A stretch of 64,000 bases of DNA from Clarkia xantiana subsp. parviflora. Lineage: Eukaryota > Streptophyta > Magnoliopsida > Myrtales > Onagraceae. The stretch spans positions 12,143,503-12,207,502 of the forward strand of contig JAPTYO010000018.1 of assembly GCA_036873135.1 (NCBI GenBank). Direction: 5' to 3'. Below the pieces are notes generated by a model. That model searched no databases. It had not been told where the DNA came from and was given only the letters and a program-made list of their open reading frames with translations. Shown one piece after another: positions 10,907 to 22,194 of the stretch (positions are counted from its first letter, which is position 1; every line of letters starts with the position of its first letter). The position numbers and the translations under genes are program-made.

Positions 10907-11418
10907 GAGAAAAGAACCTATTTACCGTCTCAAGTTTGCCTCATGTTTCAGTTTGGTGTCTGACATTTAAATTGAGTGTCTTAAGTTTCATTTTGGTTGA
11001 AATTTGGTGTCTCAGTGTGATTACTTTAGAGAAGCCAATCCCGACGAAACTGTTTGTCATATCCGAGCTCCCAAGCATGCTCCATTCTCGTCACTTTGTC
11101 GGGACGATCACCTAAGAAGTTGGCCAAATTTGCCCAAGTAAATTATGCTTTGTTGTCGCTCGAAATCGCTCTGCTGGAAACTTTTTTTTTATGTTCAACT
11201 TTTGGGTGAAATTTGACGATTTTGTGAAAAGTAAAAAGTGATGGATTATAAGTGGGTGAGTCGGTTGATGGAAATGGTTGAAAGAAGAGGAAAAGACGGG
11301 CAAAGACACCAAATTTTAACAAAAATGAAACCTGGGACAGTCCATATCAACACTTTAATCCTGAGACACCAAACTGAAACATGAGGTAAACCCGAGACAC
11401 TAAATAAGATCTTTTCCC
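10907..11418. mobile_element. Mutator-type MITE inserted in Helitron Rep
   Basis: A 512-bp non-coding element with long terminal inverted repeats: the left end GAGAAAAGAACCTATTTACC pairs with the reverse complement of the right end, GGGAAAAGATCTTATTTAGT. Matching continues for more than 50 bp through TCATGTTTCAGTTTGGTGTC. It is flanked by the 9-bp duplication GTAGAAATA (10898-10906 and 11419-11427). A 9-bp target site and long TIRs are the hallmark of Mutator-like elements. No transposase is present. Confidence 0.92.
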
Positions 11419-11460
11419 GTAGAAATATGTTAGAAAATATATATGAATTATATTCTGTTA

Positions 11461-11461
<1 letters not shown>

Positions 11462-11494
<33 letters not shown>
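11462..11494. repeat. (AT)n microsatellite
   Basis: A pure TA dinucleotide run inside the Helitron Rep region, next to the 3' side of the MITE. Such AT runs are length-unstable. Confidence 0.95.
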
Positions 11495-11497
<3 letters not shown>

Positions 11498-13038
11498 TAA
11501 AATTTAATGATAAACTTACTTGCACCAACTTTTCCAAAAATTTCCCTTTTCTTCAGGTCGTTCAATAATTCTTTTAATTTAATATGGAATACTCTATTCA
11601 CAATATCCACCCTGTCTGTCGATTTTTGGCCAGGTATCTCTTCCAACATGTATCCAATCTCAGGCCATTTCGGATTGCACGTAAATGTTATGAAAAGATC
11701 AGGATACCCTAGCCATCAGCAAATAGCAATTGCATCTTGATAATTCTGTACCCGATATCGAGGACTGCTAGCATGTGAAGATGGGAGGATAGTCTTTTTT
11801 TCAAACTTCAAACGCTCGGACATCACCTCTTGTCATTGCATCTTGCAGGCCCTTGTATATGTCAGACCGAAGTTGGGGTTGGTTTTTCCTGATGTAGTTA
11901 AACCTCTGTTCCTCTATGCACATATAAGCATCTGTTATGTATTGTAAGAAAGAAGACGACCTCCAGAAAGTAATGTGTGCCCTTCACATCTTCGTTGTTG
12001 GATTCGGTAAGCATAGTATTCACGCATTGTCAATCTGGTTCGCTTGTACTTTTTACCCGTCACTGGGTCCCTATGCCGAATTTTGATGTGAAATCCATCT
12101 TCACCATAAGGGAATAATAGGGGATATTAGAGTGCCATGAAACTCGGCTGAATTTCATATATTCTTTTTAAACCTCTACTTTTATGCTCAACAATGATAT
12201 CTCTGGTGTAGCTGCCAGATTCTGGATCTCCGATTATTATAGCTGCAACTTCTGATACAGTCGGTCGATTTGAGACTCTACCATCAATTGTGCATCCTTC
12301 AAAAAGGTGTAATTTGACATCGCTTACATCCTGTTGTTGGAACCGGTCGCGAGCAATTCTGAATGATTGGACCAAGACATTATGAGCATCTAACAATACT
12401 GTTAATGAATCTATAATGTTACTGTTTAACTTCATTTGGTTTCCTATTGCATTTAAACGGTTGTCCAGTTCATTTTCTGTGTCATAGACATATAGTTGCG
12501 CATAAGATGGACCACTGTCATCCATTGGGAGCAACGACCCTATTCGGTGGTAGTTGTGACCACTTAGTCGAAATGTGTAGGGACCTCTTCCATTGTTGAC
12601 CGTTTTGTCTATTTTACCGCTCATTGAAGTGAAACAGAATATCTCATTATATTTCCTTATATTGGTAAGGAATTTCACTCCTTCTGAATCTCCGTTGTTG
12701 TAGTCCAATAGCCTAGCTAATGGTTGTGGAGGAGGTTGTAGCATTGGCAATTGGACACGCCCTTCCAAACAACACATGCTGAATTTTGGGCGTTTTGTTG
12801 ATTTTGATTTTGCTGTATGCTCTTCAGTCCAGTGAAGTGCTTGACAGTACTCACAAATTGACGATGGTGGACCAAAATCCCAACTCTTACTTTTCCATTC
12901 GTCAAGAGCACCAAATTTTCGTTTTCCACTTACAACCATATCTGAAAATTCAAATTACTTGAGTTTATAGTAATGTTGTCGTGTGGTAAAACTATGTCGA
13001 TAAAATATTCAAGAGCGAGGATTGTTTAGGAAACTGAC

Positions 13039-13505
13039 CCCTTTGGTTATTCAGGAGTTGGTTTTCAATTTGGTTTTCTTGAGCATTCGGAAAAGATGTC
13101 GACGGTGAATTTCCATATGAATTTATTCTTTGAATTCATGCTGTATATAATATATATATAGTCAATGATGATTGCTTGATAAAATTATTTGTTAGTGAAA
13201 CTTGAAGAATTTTAAAGAAAACTGACCCCTGTGATTTTGGTCATCTCTTCTTAGATTTGCTCCTACATTTTATATATATAGTCAATGTAATGATATCTGG
13301 TTAATTGAATTGTTAATTTAGTAGAGTGATGATTACTATTTACATGTATAGAAATGAAATAATAATGTATGAAATTATATGAGTAATCATAATTAGAAGC
13401 TTACCTCTTTGGTTAGTGGAAAGTTGCCTTTCATCTTGCTCTTCTGTAGCATTCGTAAAAGATGTTGATCGAGAAGTACCAACTGAAATTCGTCTTCCAC
13501 TAGGT
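13039..13505 (-). repeat. Duplicated small exons in RepHel N-terminus
   Basis: Two minus-strand segments (about 13505-13405 and 13145-13039) encode related Ser/Asn/Gln-rich peptides. One reads SRSTSFTNATEEQDERQ, the other SPSTSFPNAQENQIENQ, and both end in NQRG at a splice donor. A third, weaker copy of the flanking motif lies near 13225-13260. This looks like tandem exon duplication. The splice from the second copy into the 270-residue exon keeps phase (G|AT ATG GTT). Confidence 0.6.
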
Positions 13506-14245
13506 GCTGTACATTCTATATGTAGTCAATATTTAATGATGACTGCTAAATGGTTTTAATAATTTAACTGTAATATATAATAATATATATAAATATATTG
13601 CTGCATATTTTAGGAGAGCTTTGAAGATTAGTGCCAACAACACTTACGATGAGATGATTGTGGATGTTGACGTTTTAGGTGGTGCACTGTTGCATTGCTA
13701 GTATATCTTATACGGTTAAATTCTTTTGCACATAATGCTGTAATAAAACGTTATGTAAGTGTACGGTGTCAATGGTAAAGTGAAGATAATTTCTGGTTTG
13801 AATAACTTACATGATGGTGTTGGCAAATTCAATAGCAATGCTAGATGATTAAGCAAGAAGTAGCTCATGTAGAGATTATCTAATGCTCGCGGATGGAACA
13901 ACTACTTCATAATGTTTTGGGCTGCGTTATGTTCCTGGATATTACCAGACTGCATTGTATTTCTAGATATTCTTCGTACTCTTTTGAACAGTAACTTGTC
14001 ATGTCTTTGTGCACGAAATGTAGGTCGTAAATTCATATCTTCGGGAAGCTTGGTTTTTACAATGATTTTCTCGCAAATAATAAAATATTGGAAAAATATA
14101 ATGAATACCTGACTGAAATTTAAGTATTTGCAACTATATCTGAAGGCTGAAGCTTTAAAAAGTGAAATCTATATTAGAGGTAAAATGAATATGTTAATCA
14201 ACTTACGTGTCTAACCGATGGTGTATGTTGGTGCTGGGAAGTCAT

Positions 14246-15523
14246 GCCATCTCTACAATACGTGAACAGTTGTACTTGTATTAGAAAGGTGACTGATCTG
14301 AATTTAGCTGAGGGAGTATTCTGATTTGAATTGAGGTCGGGTGAGGGATTGTGCTGTTGATACTCTGTTGTGACAGTAAAATGCTGAATTCATAAACTAA
14401 TTAATAAGGTTGTTTGGTTATTCTTTTAAATTCTATAAATGTATATATTCATGGTAATAACCACCTATGGCGTTAAGTTATTAAGTTGACATAAAGACTT
14501 TTTTTTTAATTTATGTCCAGGTGTTCACTTGTTGAATTTATTTTCAATTTGTATCTACGACTATATTTTAATAACCCTAAACAATAATAAAATTATAAAT
14601 TTAGCGTTAAAATATTATCGCTCCAAATAATAATTACAACTGTGGAAGAATATATTTAATAACAAAATGTATAAAATTTAAACTTAATAGTTATATATAT
14701 ATATTAAAATGTAGAATTAAGAGATTAATAGAAAGTTTAAGCACAAATAAGTTTTGGAAAATATATTTAATTGGACTACTAATTAATTAATTAAGTTGTT
14801 AATTCTCTGTCATGTCAGCTAATTAAATATACATTAATAAGCCTGATTGGGTGGCTGAGATTACATGGCTGCCTTAATATATATATAGTAATATAAGGAA
14901 ATTTATATAATCGACGAAAAAGAGAGGAAATATATGTTTATAACATACTCCTGATGTATATGGAAGTTGGAAAATTGGAGGATGTATATTTGTTTATTAC
15001 ATATAATAGATATATGCTAACGTATATTTATTTCTATTGCAATAATAATTTACCTTAATTGACCGACAAAAACAACCACATTAATTGTATAGGTTATGTT
15101 AATCGGATATACAATTGTAATAATAATTTTTACCCAAAATCACAGAATAATTTTATATGTAATATCAAATCAATGCCAATAAATTATTCCAATGACATAG
15201 TAAAACTAAAACATTCAGATATTGTAAAACCAAAACAATATAATCTAAAACTTTTTCTTAATATTCAGGCTTCTTTGGAATGAAGGCGTATAGGAGATAA
15301 CACTAATGCTCTTTCCCTCGTTTTGTAATTTGGTGTGGATGTTCATCATCTACCTGTTTCGAAACCTACAACATCACATGGTATAGATCATTTCAGTCGA
15401 ACAGGAAAAAAAAAATTTAAGGAAAAGAAAATCGTACAGTATACTTAACTAGACCAATTGCACCGGGTACGGGATGAGACCGCTTTCTACCCTGTGAATA
15501 GTTATCATGATTAATTCATGGAT
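14246..15523. other. AT-rich spacer between the two Helitron genes
   Basis: About 1.3 kb of AT-rich DNA with short TA runs (14692-14704, 14879-14888). I see no coding potential. It should hold the RepHel promoter and the end of the RPA-like gene, but no motif stands out. Confidence 0.6.
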
Positions 15524-18368
15524 TTATATTTTCATAATCATTCCTGTAATTTGATAATAATAATAATAATATAAAAAGTAAACTTGTATGACAGATAATT
15601 CGGTATCGTTTGATGAACTAACACACGGTAATGAAACATCTTCTGTTATGGTTGCTTTTGTAGTCTCAGGCTCATCTGGTAAAGCACGTGCAACCTTGTA
15701 AGTTTCGAATCCTTCAAGCACATTTTTCTCAGAGACTTCGATTTCAAAAATGAAAGACCGCTGGCACAACTGTTGAATCTGAGCGGGAATAACTTCAAAA
15801 TCATTGCTTTGGACTACTAACTCAGGTGCACTTATACCGATTAGCCGAAAGACTTCGCGATCAAAAATTGTTACTGTTGTAGTTGCTGTTTCGTCAAACA
15901 CCTCAGCATTGACTTTGTACATGTAATTACATGTGTTTACTTAAAGTTCAGAGACATAAATGCAAAAATATAAAATGTTAGGATAAATGCATACTACCTA
16001 TGTGTAGAACTGCAGTCTGCACGCTTGCATTTAGCACAAGACAATGTTCCATCTTCATAAGTTACCTTGGTTGCGCAAACTTTACATCCATTGTATGTCC
16101 AACCATATTCAGGGAGAATTCTCTTAACAGTTGCGCATACTGTAAATGAGGACACCTAATTTGTCATTACAATATGTTAGTAAACATAAGACTGAATTAA
16201 TTGTCACATTTTCATAACTAAGATAATAAAATAACCTTGAATTCCGGAGTCCAGGATATTTGCATAATTTCTAAAAGTGATTTCCTGTTCATTGTCATAC
16301 GTAATTTCAAATCTGTTACACCATGAGGTGTATGCACAATCGGTCACATAGAGGCAACATCATCCGGAAATCTATCACAGATAATATTATAAATATGATT
16401 AGTCCAATATCAAATGGTTCTAATTTATTTTGGTATGTTAAGAAGTTATACCTTTCTTTCAAAATAGTTGCCTCTGCCAAATCGGGATTCACATAAACCC
16501 GAGTGTAGGTAGTAGAGCTGAGATTGAACTCACCTATTCGTAACGACATAATAACATTTAATTAGGATGTAGAACAAATATGTATACATACAACATATTC
16601 ATTGTCAAACAAATACCTTTAAATTCAATCACGGTAGTAGATGTAATAGCAACTACAATTGGCAGAGGAAGCTCATCCAACATAGACTCTGCAATTTGTG
16701 AAGCTGTTCCTCTCCAAAGGCTTACAGAAATTGTAGTACTCCTATATATATATATGTATATGTATAAATGAGGGGGAAAATTCAACATCTCAATAACTTG
16801 AACAACTTTAACTACAACAAAGTATTTGTAAACTGAAGGAAGGAAATGATGCAGTGAGCATAAAGCAGCTCATAGATAGCATCATCATGTGAGTATTGTT
16901 ATTATTAATATTTAATTAGTACTACTACTACCCAGATTTTAATTGCGGCAAATCAGAAATGGTTTATTCTGTACCACCTAGGTTAGCTAAAACTACATGT
17001 ATTGCATCAATCAGTTACTGGTAAGTCAGAAAAACTACTATTATAATAACACTACTATTAATACTATTTCTACATGTATTGCATCATTCAGTTAATGGAT
17101 GGCAATATTATAACACTGCATTTTCAGCTTTTACACTGGAAAAAACACCCAATTTTATCAAGATCAAGGTAAAAATTGGTCTAGTATTAAACTATGCTGT
17201 ATTTTCACATGAAACACTGCCAGGAAAAAGATGAAAATGTGCAGTTGATGCATTCCGTGTACAGAAATTAGTGGTATAACTCCCTAAAATGTAAACAAAT
17301 GTTCACAATATCAAAATAGAAACAAAGCCGGAAGATGCTGAAAGTTGAGTCTTGAAAATTGTAACTACCTAGAAGAATACATAAACCTAGCTTAAACATA
17401 GCCTAAATACGCATCTGACAGTTAACCCCAAGGATATCAAGAGCTAGCCTTCTCTTCCACATCTCTGGTTTTCTTTTAGAAGATAGCAAATGTAACACAA
17501 GTATGATGCTTTCTCAGTTGAACAATGAATCAACTTCGTACGGAGCAATAAGGAAAGAGCCAATTTAGGTATATAAAAACAGCTGCTTAAATATGAAACC
17601 TGGTTTGACTGCTCTATTCTGCCAACCACTAAATCAAACTGCTAACCGAGATGCTTGAATCTGAAGCTATTTCAGCAATAACTCAAATGGTAGCTTCAGT
17701 ACAATAAGTTAGATCACTAAAACACATTAAGTTGGATTTCAATAAATGTATCTACCACACACTCAGATACTTGCCATTATAAGCTACCAAAGCAGCAACA
17801 GTTCAAATATTGCATTAGTCAAATTCAATTGGGGCACGAAAGTTAAAACGAAATTATTTAATTATTATATTGTTCAGCTCAAGAAGAAATAAAGTATTAG
17901 TATTTAATTATTATAATACTTACTCATCCAATTGCATATTAAGTCGACAGATTGGAGTTTGCTTTCCACGTGCATAAACATCATGAATTGGTTATATTCC
18001 ACTGATTATACCAATCACATCTGTTTAAATGTTTTAAACACATGAAAAGCCAGAATGCCAATAAATAAACAAACACAACAATCTGATTAAGATCAAGTAC
18101 CTGTAAGAATAGATGGGTTTCCCTTTCTTCTCTCAAGTGTAGGGGTATCAACAAATTCAAAGTAGGTATTCGGTATAAGCGGCGTTGAATCAACATCAGG
18201 ATTAACCTTGGTTGTCAGTATGAATTGAAGTTTAACTTCTGATGGGACAAGCCTGTATTGTCCAGTAGCCGGTATTACACGGAAATTCTTTATAATTACC
18301 AGCTGCTGTTCCAAAACTTGTGACGCAATTTCTGAACAATTTGCCTTGGAATATATGCATGAACACAT
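15524..18368 (-). pseudogene. Helitron RPA-like single-strand DNA-binding protein
   Basis: Exon-like blocks in order: 18368-18110 (IIKNFRVIPATGQYRLVPSE, the DUF223/RPA DNA-binding fold), about 18024-17926 (DVIGIISGI, PIHDV, RLNMQLDE), 16745-16615 (ISVSLWRGTASQIAES), 16551-16446 (FNLSSTTYTRVYVNPDLAE), about 16375-16250, 16150-16009 with a zinc ribbon (CKVC and CAKC, two Cys pairs), and 15922-15540 (YKVNAEVFDETATTT, IGISAPELVV). The order matches the large RPA subunit, DBD-B followed by DBD-C with zinc ribbon. Several exons end in GT donors. In-frame stops after SGI (about 17990) and DVASM (about 16350) indicate a pseudogene. In Helitrons this protein is thought to help handle single-stranded DNA. 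Confidence 0.82.
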
Positions 18369-19220
18369 GATCCCTGAACATCAAAGTTTCAATTGTTACA
18401 CATAAATGAAATCATTAAGCACTAAGCATTATATATTGACATTTAATCTTTGGTCCAGGCAGTGGCTAACCAACTCCCTCAATCAGGCTTGCATTTGAAT
18501 TAATATTATCAAGTTTAGCATCAGTGGAACAACCAAAACAGTGTATATAGAATCAAATCTCTTCTTAAATTGAAAAAAAAAAAACTACATTCAAAATCAT
18601 TTAACGACGGAATATTCTGTAAGTTGTTCACTAAATTGATACCTGATCATCTAAGAGAAGCATATCCACAGACATCAAATCTGATTCATTCTTGAAATTG
18701 ACAGAATCCCATAATCAGATTATGCGTACCCGTAGTGAATAGTTACTATATCCTAGGCGCAAATGACTCAGGGGGTGAACTTTGGAAGCCATAAGAGCTA
18801 ATTAGTCAGCAAATAACCACCAGTCTATCCTAAATTGCAATAGCAATCTTTCCTGATTTCAGATTACCACCATATAAAAAATAAAAATAAAAACTTAAAA
18901 ATAGTATTGCAGTAGTGAAGTGAGGATTCTTCTTTTTGAATATATGTAACGGTTAATAACGTTAAATTGGTGCACCTTCAATTACATTAAAGGAGAGAGA
19001 AGACCTGAACGCCAACGGCAAGTAGCAGAAGCTGAAACAGGTTGCAGCAGCAGGAGATTGGTCACAAATCTTTGGGCAACGATTAATTCATGGAATTTGT
19101 GAAAGATGAAACGGAAGGAAGGTTGAAGAAGTTCGATTAACCATGGTTATCATGTAACCGAATTATCATGGCGGAAAAATTGTCGGAATTTTTGGAGGAA
19201 AAGTTACGGTTGAAACGATC

Positions 19221-19298
19221 GGAAGTTACCTTGGAGCGTTATGGATGTATCCGGCGAGAGAAACCAGGTTGGGAAGTTACCTTGGAGCGTTACGGATG
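19221..19298. repeat. 51-bp direct repeat in Helitron leader
   Basis: GGAAGTTACCTTGGAGCGTT occurs at 19221 and again at 19272, each followed by AYGGATG. It lies between the Helitron 5' end and the RPA gene start, in the expected promoter/leader. A purine-rich GAGGGGAAGG tract follows at 19355-19430. Confidence 0.7.
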
Positions 19299-19534
19299 GA
19301 CCGGCAACGAAACGTTCGACCGGCGAGATCATCTTTGGAGCGGCAAGCGGAAGATGAGGGGAAGGAAACCTAATGAGGGGAGAGGGGAAGGAAAGCGGAA
19401 GATGAGGGGAATGGGATGAGGGGAAGGGCGTGTGAAGGTCACGTTCCAATTAAAATTTAATTAGGTGACGTGGCAGAAAATTATAGATTGCCTGATTAGA
19501 AACCTAACTTATTCCAAATTATATAATATATAGA

Positions 19535-19902
19535 TGCGGGAAAACTTTATTTTATTAGTTCATTACAACCTTAAAACTATAGAGGCATATTATTCTTTTT
19601 TTCATAACTAGGCCCACTAAATAAGATACAACAAATCTCATGCCCCACTCTTATTGTCACAAATCGTACATCAGCGTATAATTAATTTCGTGTTTTTTTT
19701 TCTAAAACCCTACTAGGATTAGAAAAAAAAAATATTAAATCTAAGGACACGTGTCAAAATCTTAACGGTGAGGCACGATCTGGGGCAGAAAATCAGAATC
19801 CCACTAAATACTTATGAATGAGGCCTACAATTATTGGAGGCCTAAAACCTTAGTTTTAGTCACCTTGCGCTTGGGCCGGCCTTGGTCCAAAGAGGGGTAA
19901 AC
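19535..19902. other. Unassigned flank of the Helitron
   Basis: Non-coding, with A and T runs. If the Helitron end is at 19534, this is older host or repeat DNA. I see nothing recognisable. Confidence 0.5.
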
Positions 19903-21000
19903 TGTAAACACCTAATTTTTGTATGCGCGGCACGTATATAACATGTTTAAAAATGTTATGTGTAACGCGTTTAAAAAAGGAAGTATCTGGATATGGAAGG
20001 TCACAGGGTTTCTAAAAATAGGTTTAGCTTAAACTAATATGGTTAATTGTATTCATAGTTATTGGTCAAAATTATTTTTGTATTTATTGCAGAAAATATT
20101 TGTTGAATATTTAGAGTATATTTTCTTAATAATTAGCATTTATGGTTAGAATAAATTTGTAATATTTATTTCCTAGTTATCTTAGGCCTAGATTAGTATA
20201 AATAGATGGGTGATTTACATGTAAAGGAGGACAACATAATATTACGAATAAAATAACGGAGTAACATCCAACGAAGTTGAATCAATTTATTTACTTTCAT
20301 TATTTGTTTTTATTTAGATTTGGTTTTGGTTTAGCTTGTTGTGTTCATTAATTAGTTTGTGTTTATTAATTAGTTTTACTATATGTATGCATATGTTATA
20401 TTAATATATATGTAGATGAATGATCAGTCACAGGTTGAGATTACACTCTCCATCACCTACTACGATACCAACTAGTCCACCAGTCTTACTCTTGTCCTTC
20501 ACTACCACATGTATCACCCACCATTCACCATGGTTTCCAACGTCAATCTTTTGTTTTTTCCTCAGGTAAATCATCTTCCTTATATTATAATATATATATA
20601 TAGTTGTTCTAATTAGATAATACTAGGTCTAGTTATTTAGATTTAATTAAATAATGTATACATTGTTAGATATAATCTCATGCTCTAGTTAATCATGTTT
20701 CGTAAAATTTAATGTTATAATGTCTTAATTTAAGTAGGAATTATAATGTTCGTAACATTGATTAACAGTTAGATAATTATTTAACATAGCAATTTGAACC
20801 TTCTTTAACCATTTTTTTTAAAGTGTGTGAGATCACATGTATATATTAGAGCAGTGGCAATTTGTGAATTGAGTACCGAAATGGCATAATTAAAAATTAT
20901 ATTTTTAATTCGTAATAGAACCCTCGAACTCAAATTTCTGATAGTAGACTGATTTAATGCCTAGGTGTTTAACTTGTTATTCGCTTAGGTAATTTAGGAT
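19903..21000 (+). repeat. Possible LTR of an unidentified retrotransposon
   Basis: The segment begins TGTAAACACCTAATTTTTG, resembling starts of some plant gypsy LTRs. It carries a TATA box (TATAAATA, 20197-20204). It is followed at about 21016 by TTAGTGACGACTCTTTTC, which could be a primer-site region. No second copy is present in the window, so the call is tentative. Confidence 0.35.
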
Positions 21001-22079
21001 TCTAGTTAGCCTTAGTGACGACTCTTTTCAAAATCCGCGTTTTCAAAACGTAATCGTCTTAGGTTAGATTTAGAAATTTGACAGCATGGATCGAATACAC
21101 GACCCTCGGATCGAGAACTTCATCATTTTCGTTTCATCTTTTATCATTCGTTCGAATTGATAATTTTGGTTATTTGAGATTCAATATTATTGAATAAAGT
21201 AATTGTTACTCGATTCGACGAACAATTTACTTATCAATATATCGGCCCGGTCAAAGGGGAACGATCCAAAATGAAAATCCAAACCTACGGTTTAGGAACC
21301 AAAATTTCGGTCAGGACACATGATCGTAAAAATGAAACGTTAAACATACTCCATCATTAGTATCGGGTCGTCCAAACTGAACAAACTCATCAATTGTGTA
21401 GTAAGAATGCGAACCGATCTAAAATTCCTTATTTTTTAGAACTCCATTATATAAATAAATTGTAAAGATGAACATGTACGAAACCGAATAAACCGAATTT
21501 TTGAAAACGAAACAATTTCACCATGGGTGAAACCTGGTGATGCGCGCGCGGATGCACGCGTGTTCCTCGAAAGATGGAACACATCAATTAGAAGTAAAAA
21601 ATTCAATATAAAGTGTGTTCTTGATTTAATGCATGAAGTAAATTTGTATTTGCACGAACACCCATTCAAGGGTTTTACTCCGACAAAATTCTCATAGAGA
21701 ATTTTAACGAGCATAAGGTGAAAATCTAATGCACGGTCCATGGTGGATAACACCATGGGGTATGAATGATCTATGAAAAGGAACGTCCGTTAAACGACGT
21801 CTTCTATTATTCGCCTTTAATGATAAAAGATTGGTGAAGCATTAAAATGACACGCACTTCATAAATAAGGTCAGTACCATGATATCGCTAGTTTAACTTA
21901 TAACCTCCCTTCCAAAGGTGAGTTATAGTTAAATGCAAATCATGTGGTGAACCTATTTAATGAAATTTCGGTTACACGACACCATGTGAGCTATTGGTAA
22001 CGAAAGGGATCTTACCAGATTTGCGACATCCATGTTGCAAATAAGCACACGTATTACCAAATGGAATACTGAAATGTAT
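21001..22079. other. Unassigned AT-rich region
   Basis: No coding region or repeat is recognisable. Toward its right end it merges into degenerate copia sequence. It probably contains decayed transposon internal DNA. Confidence 0.45.
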
Positions 22080-22194
22080 CTCTATAGCATACGTATGTGT
22101 AATAGCTTGGGAGCTTGGCAACGTGGTGGATCATGAGACGTTACAATACTTGAGGATGATTTCCACAGCTTTATAAACATCAACGAACGAAGTA

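Larger units (their letters stand above)
9297..14245 (-). pseudogene. Helitron RepHel (rolling-circle replicase/helicase), 3' truncated
   Basis: Predicted exon 1 (14245-14207, MTSQHQHTPSVRH) ends in GTAAGT. Small exons follow at about 13737-13650, 13505-13405 and 13145-13039. A 270-residue exon (about 12941-12127) has a Cys/His cluster (CEYCQALHWTEEH, CCLEGRVQLP). The Helitron-like N-terminal domain is at 12125-11500 (LLFPYGEDGFH, ITFTCNPKWPEI). The HUH motif PHAH is at 10848-10837, and the tyrosine motif YLFKYINKG lies near 10430. The stretch 10096-9476 leads toward the PIF1-type helicase, whose Walker motifs are not reached. Stops include one after MAL (12127), TGA just before GLPHAH, and TAA after YEAV. 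An AT repeat and a MITE also interrupt it. Confidence 0.88.
9297..19534 (-). mobile_element. Helitron, autonomous type, 3' end lost
   Basis: The minus strand starts with TCTATATATTATATAATTTGG preceded by A. This is the TC-rich 5' terminus of plant Helitrons, which insert between A and T. It is followed by an RPA-like gene (18368-15524) and a RepHel gene (14245-9297). This order is known for autonomous plant Helitrons. The 3' hairpin and CTRR end are not in the window, because the LTR of element A interrupts the helicase at 9297. Both genes carry stops, so the element is inactive. Confidence 0.8.

Noticed and set aside
19168..19449. Charged frames near the Helitron 5' end
   Set aside because: They span a 51-bp direct repeat and a purine-rich tract, are open on both strands, and have no recognisable domain.
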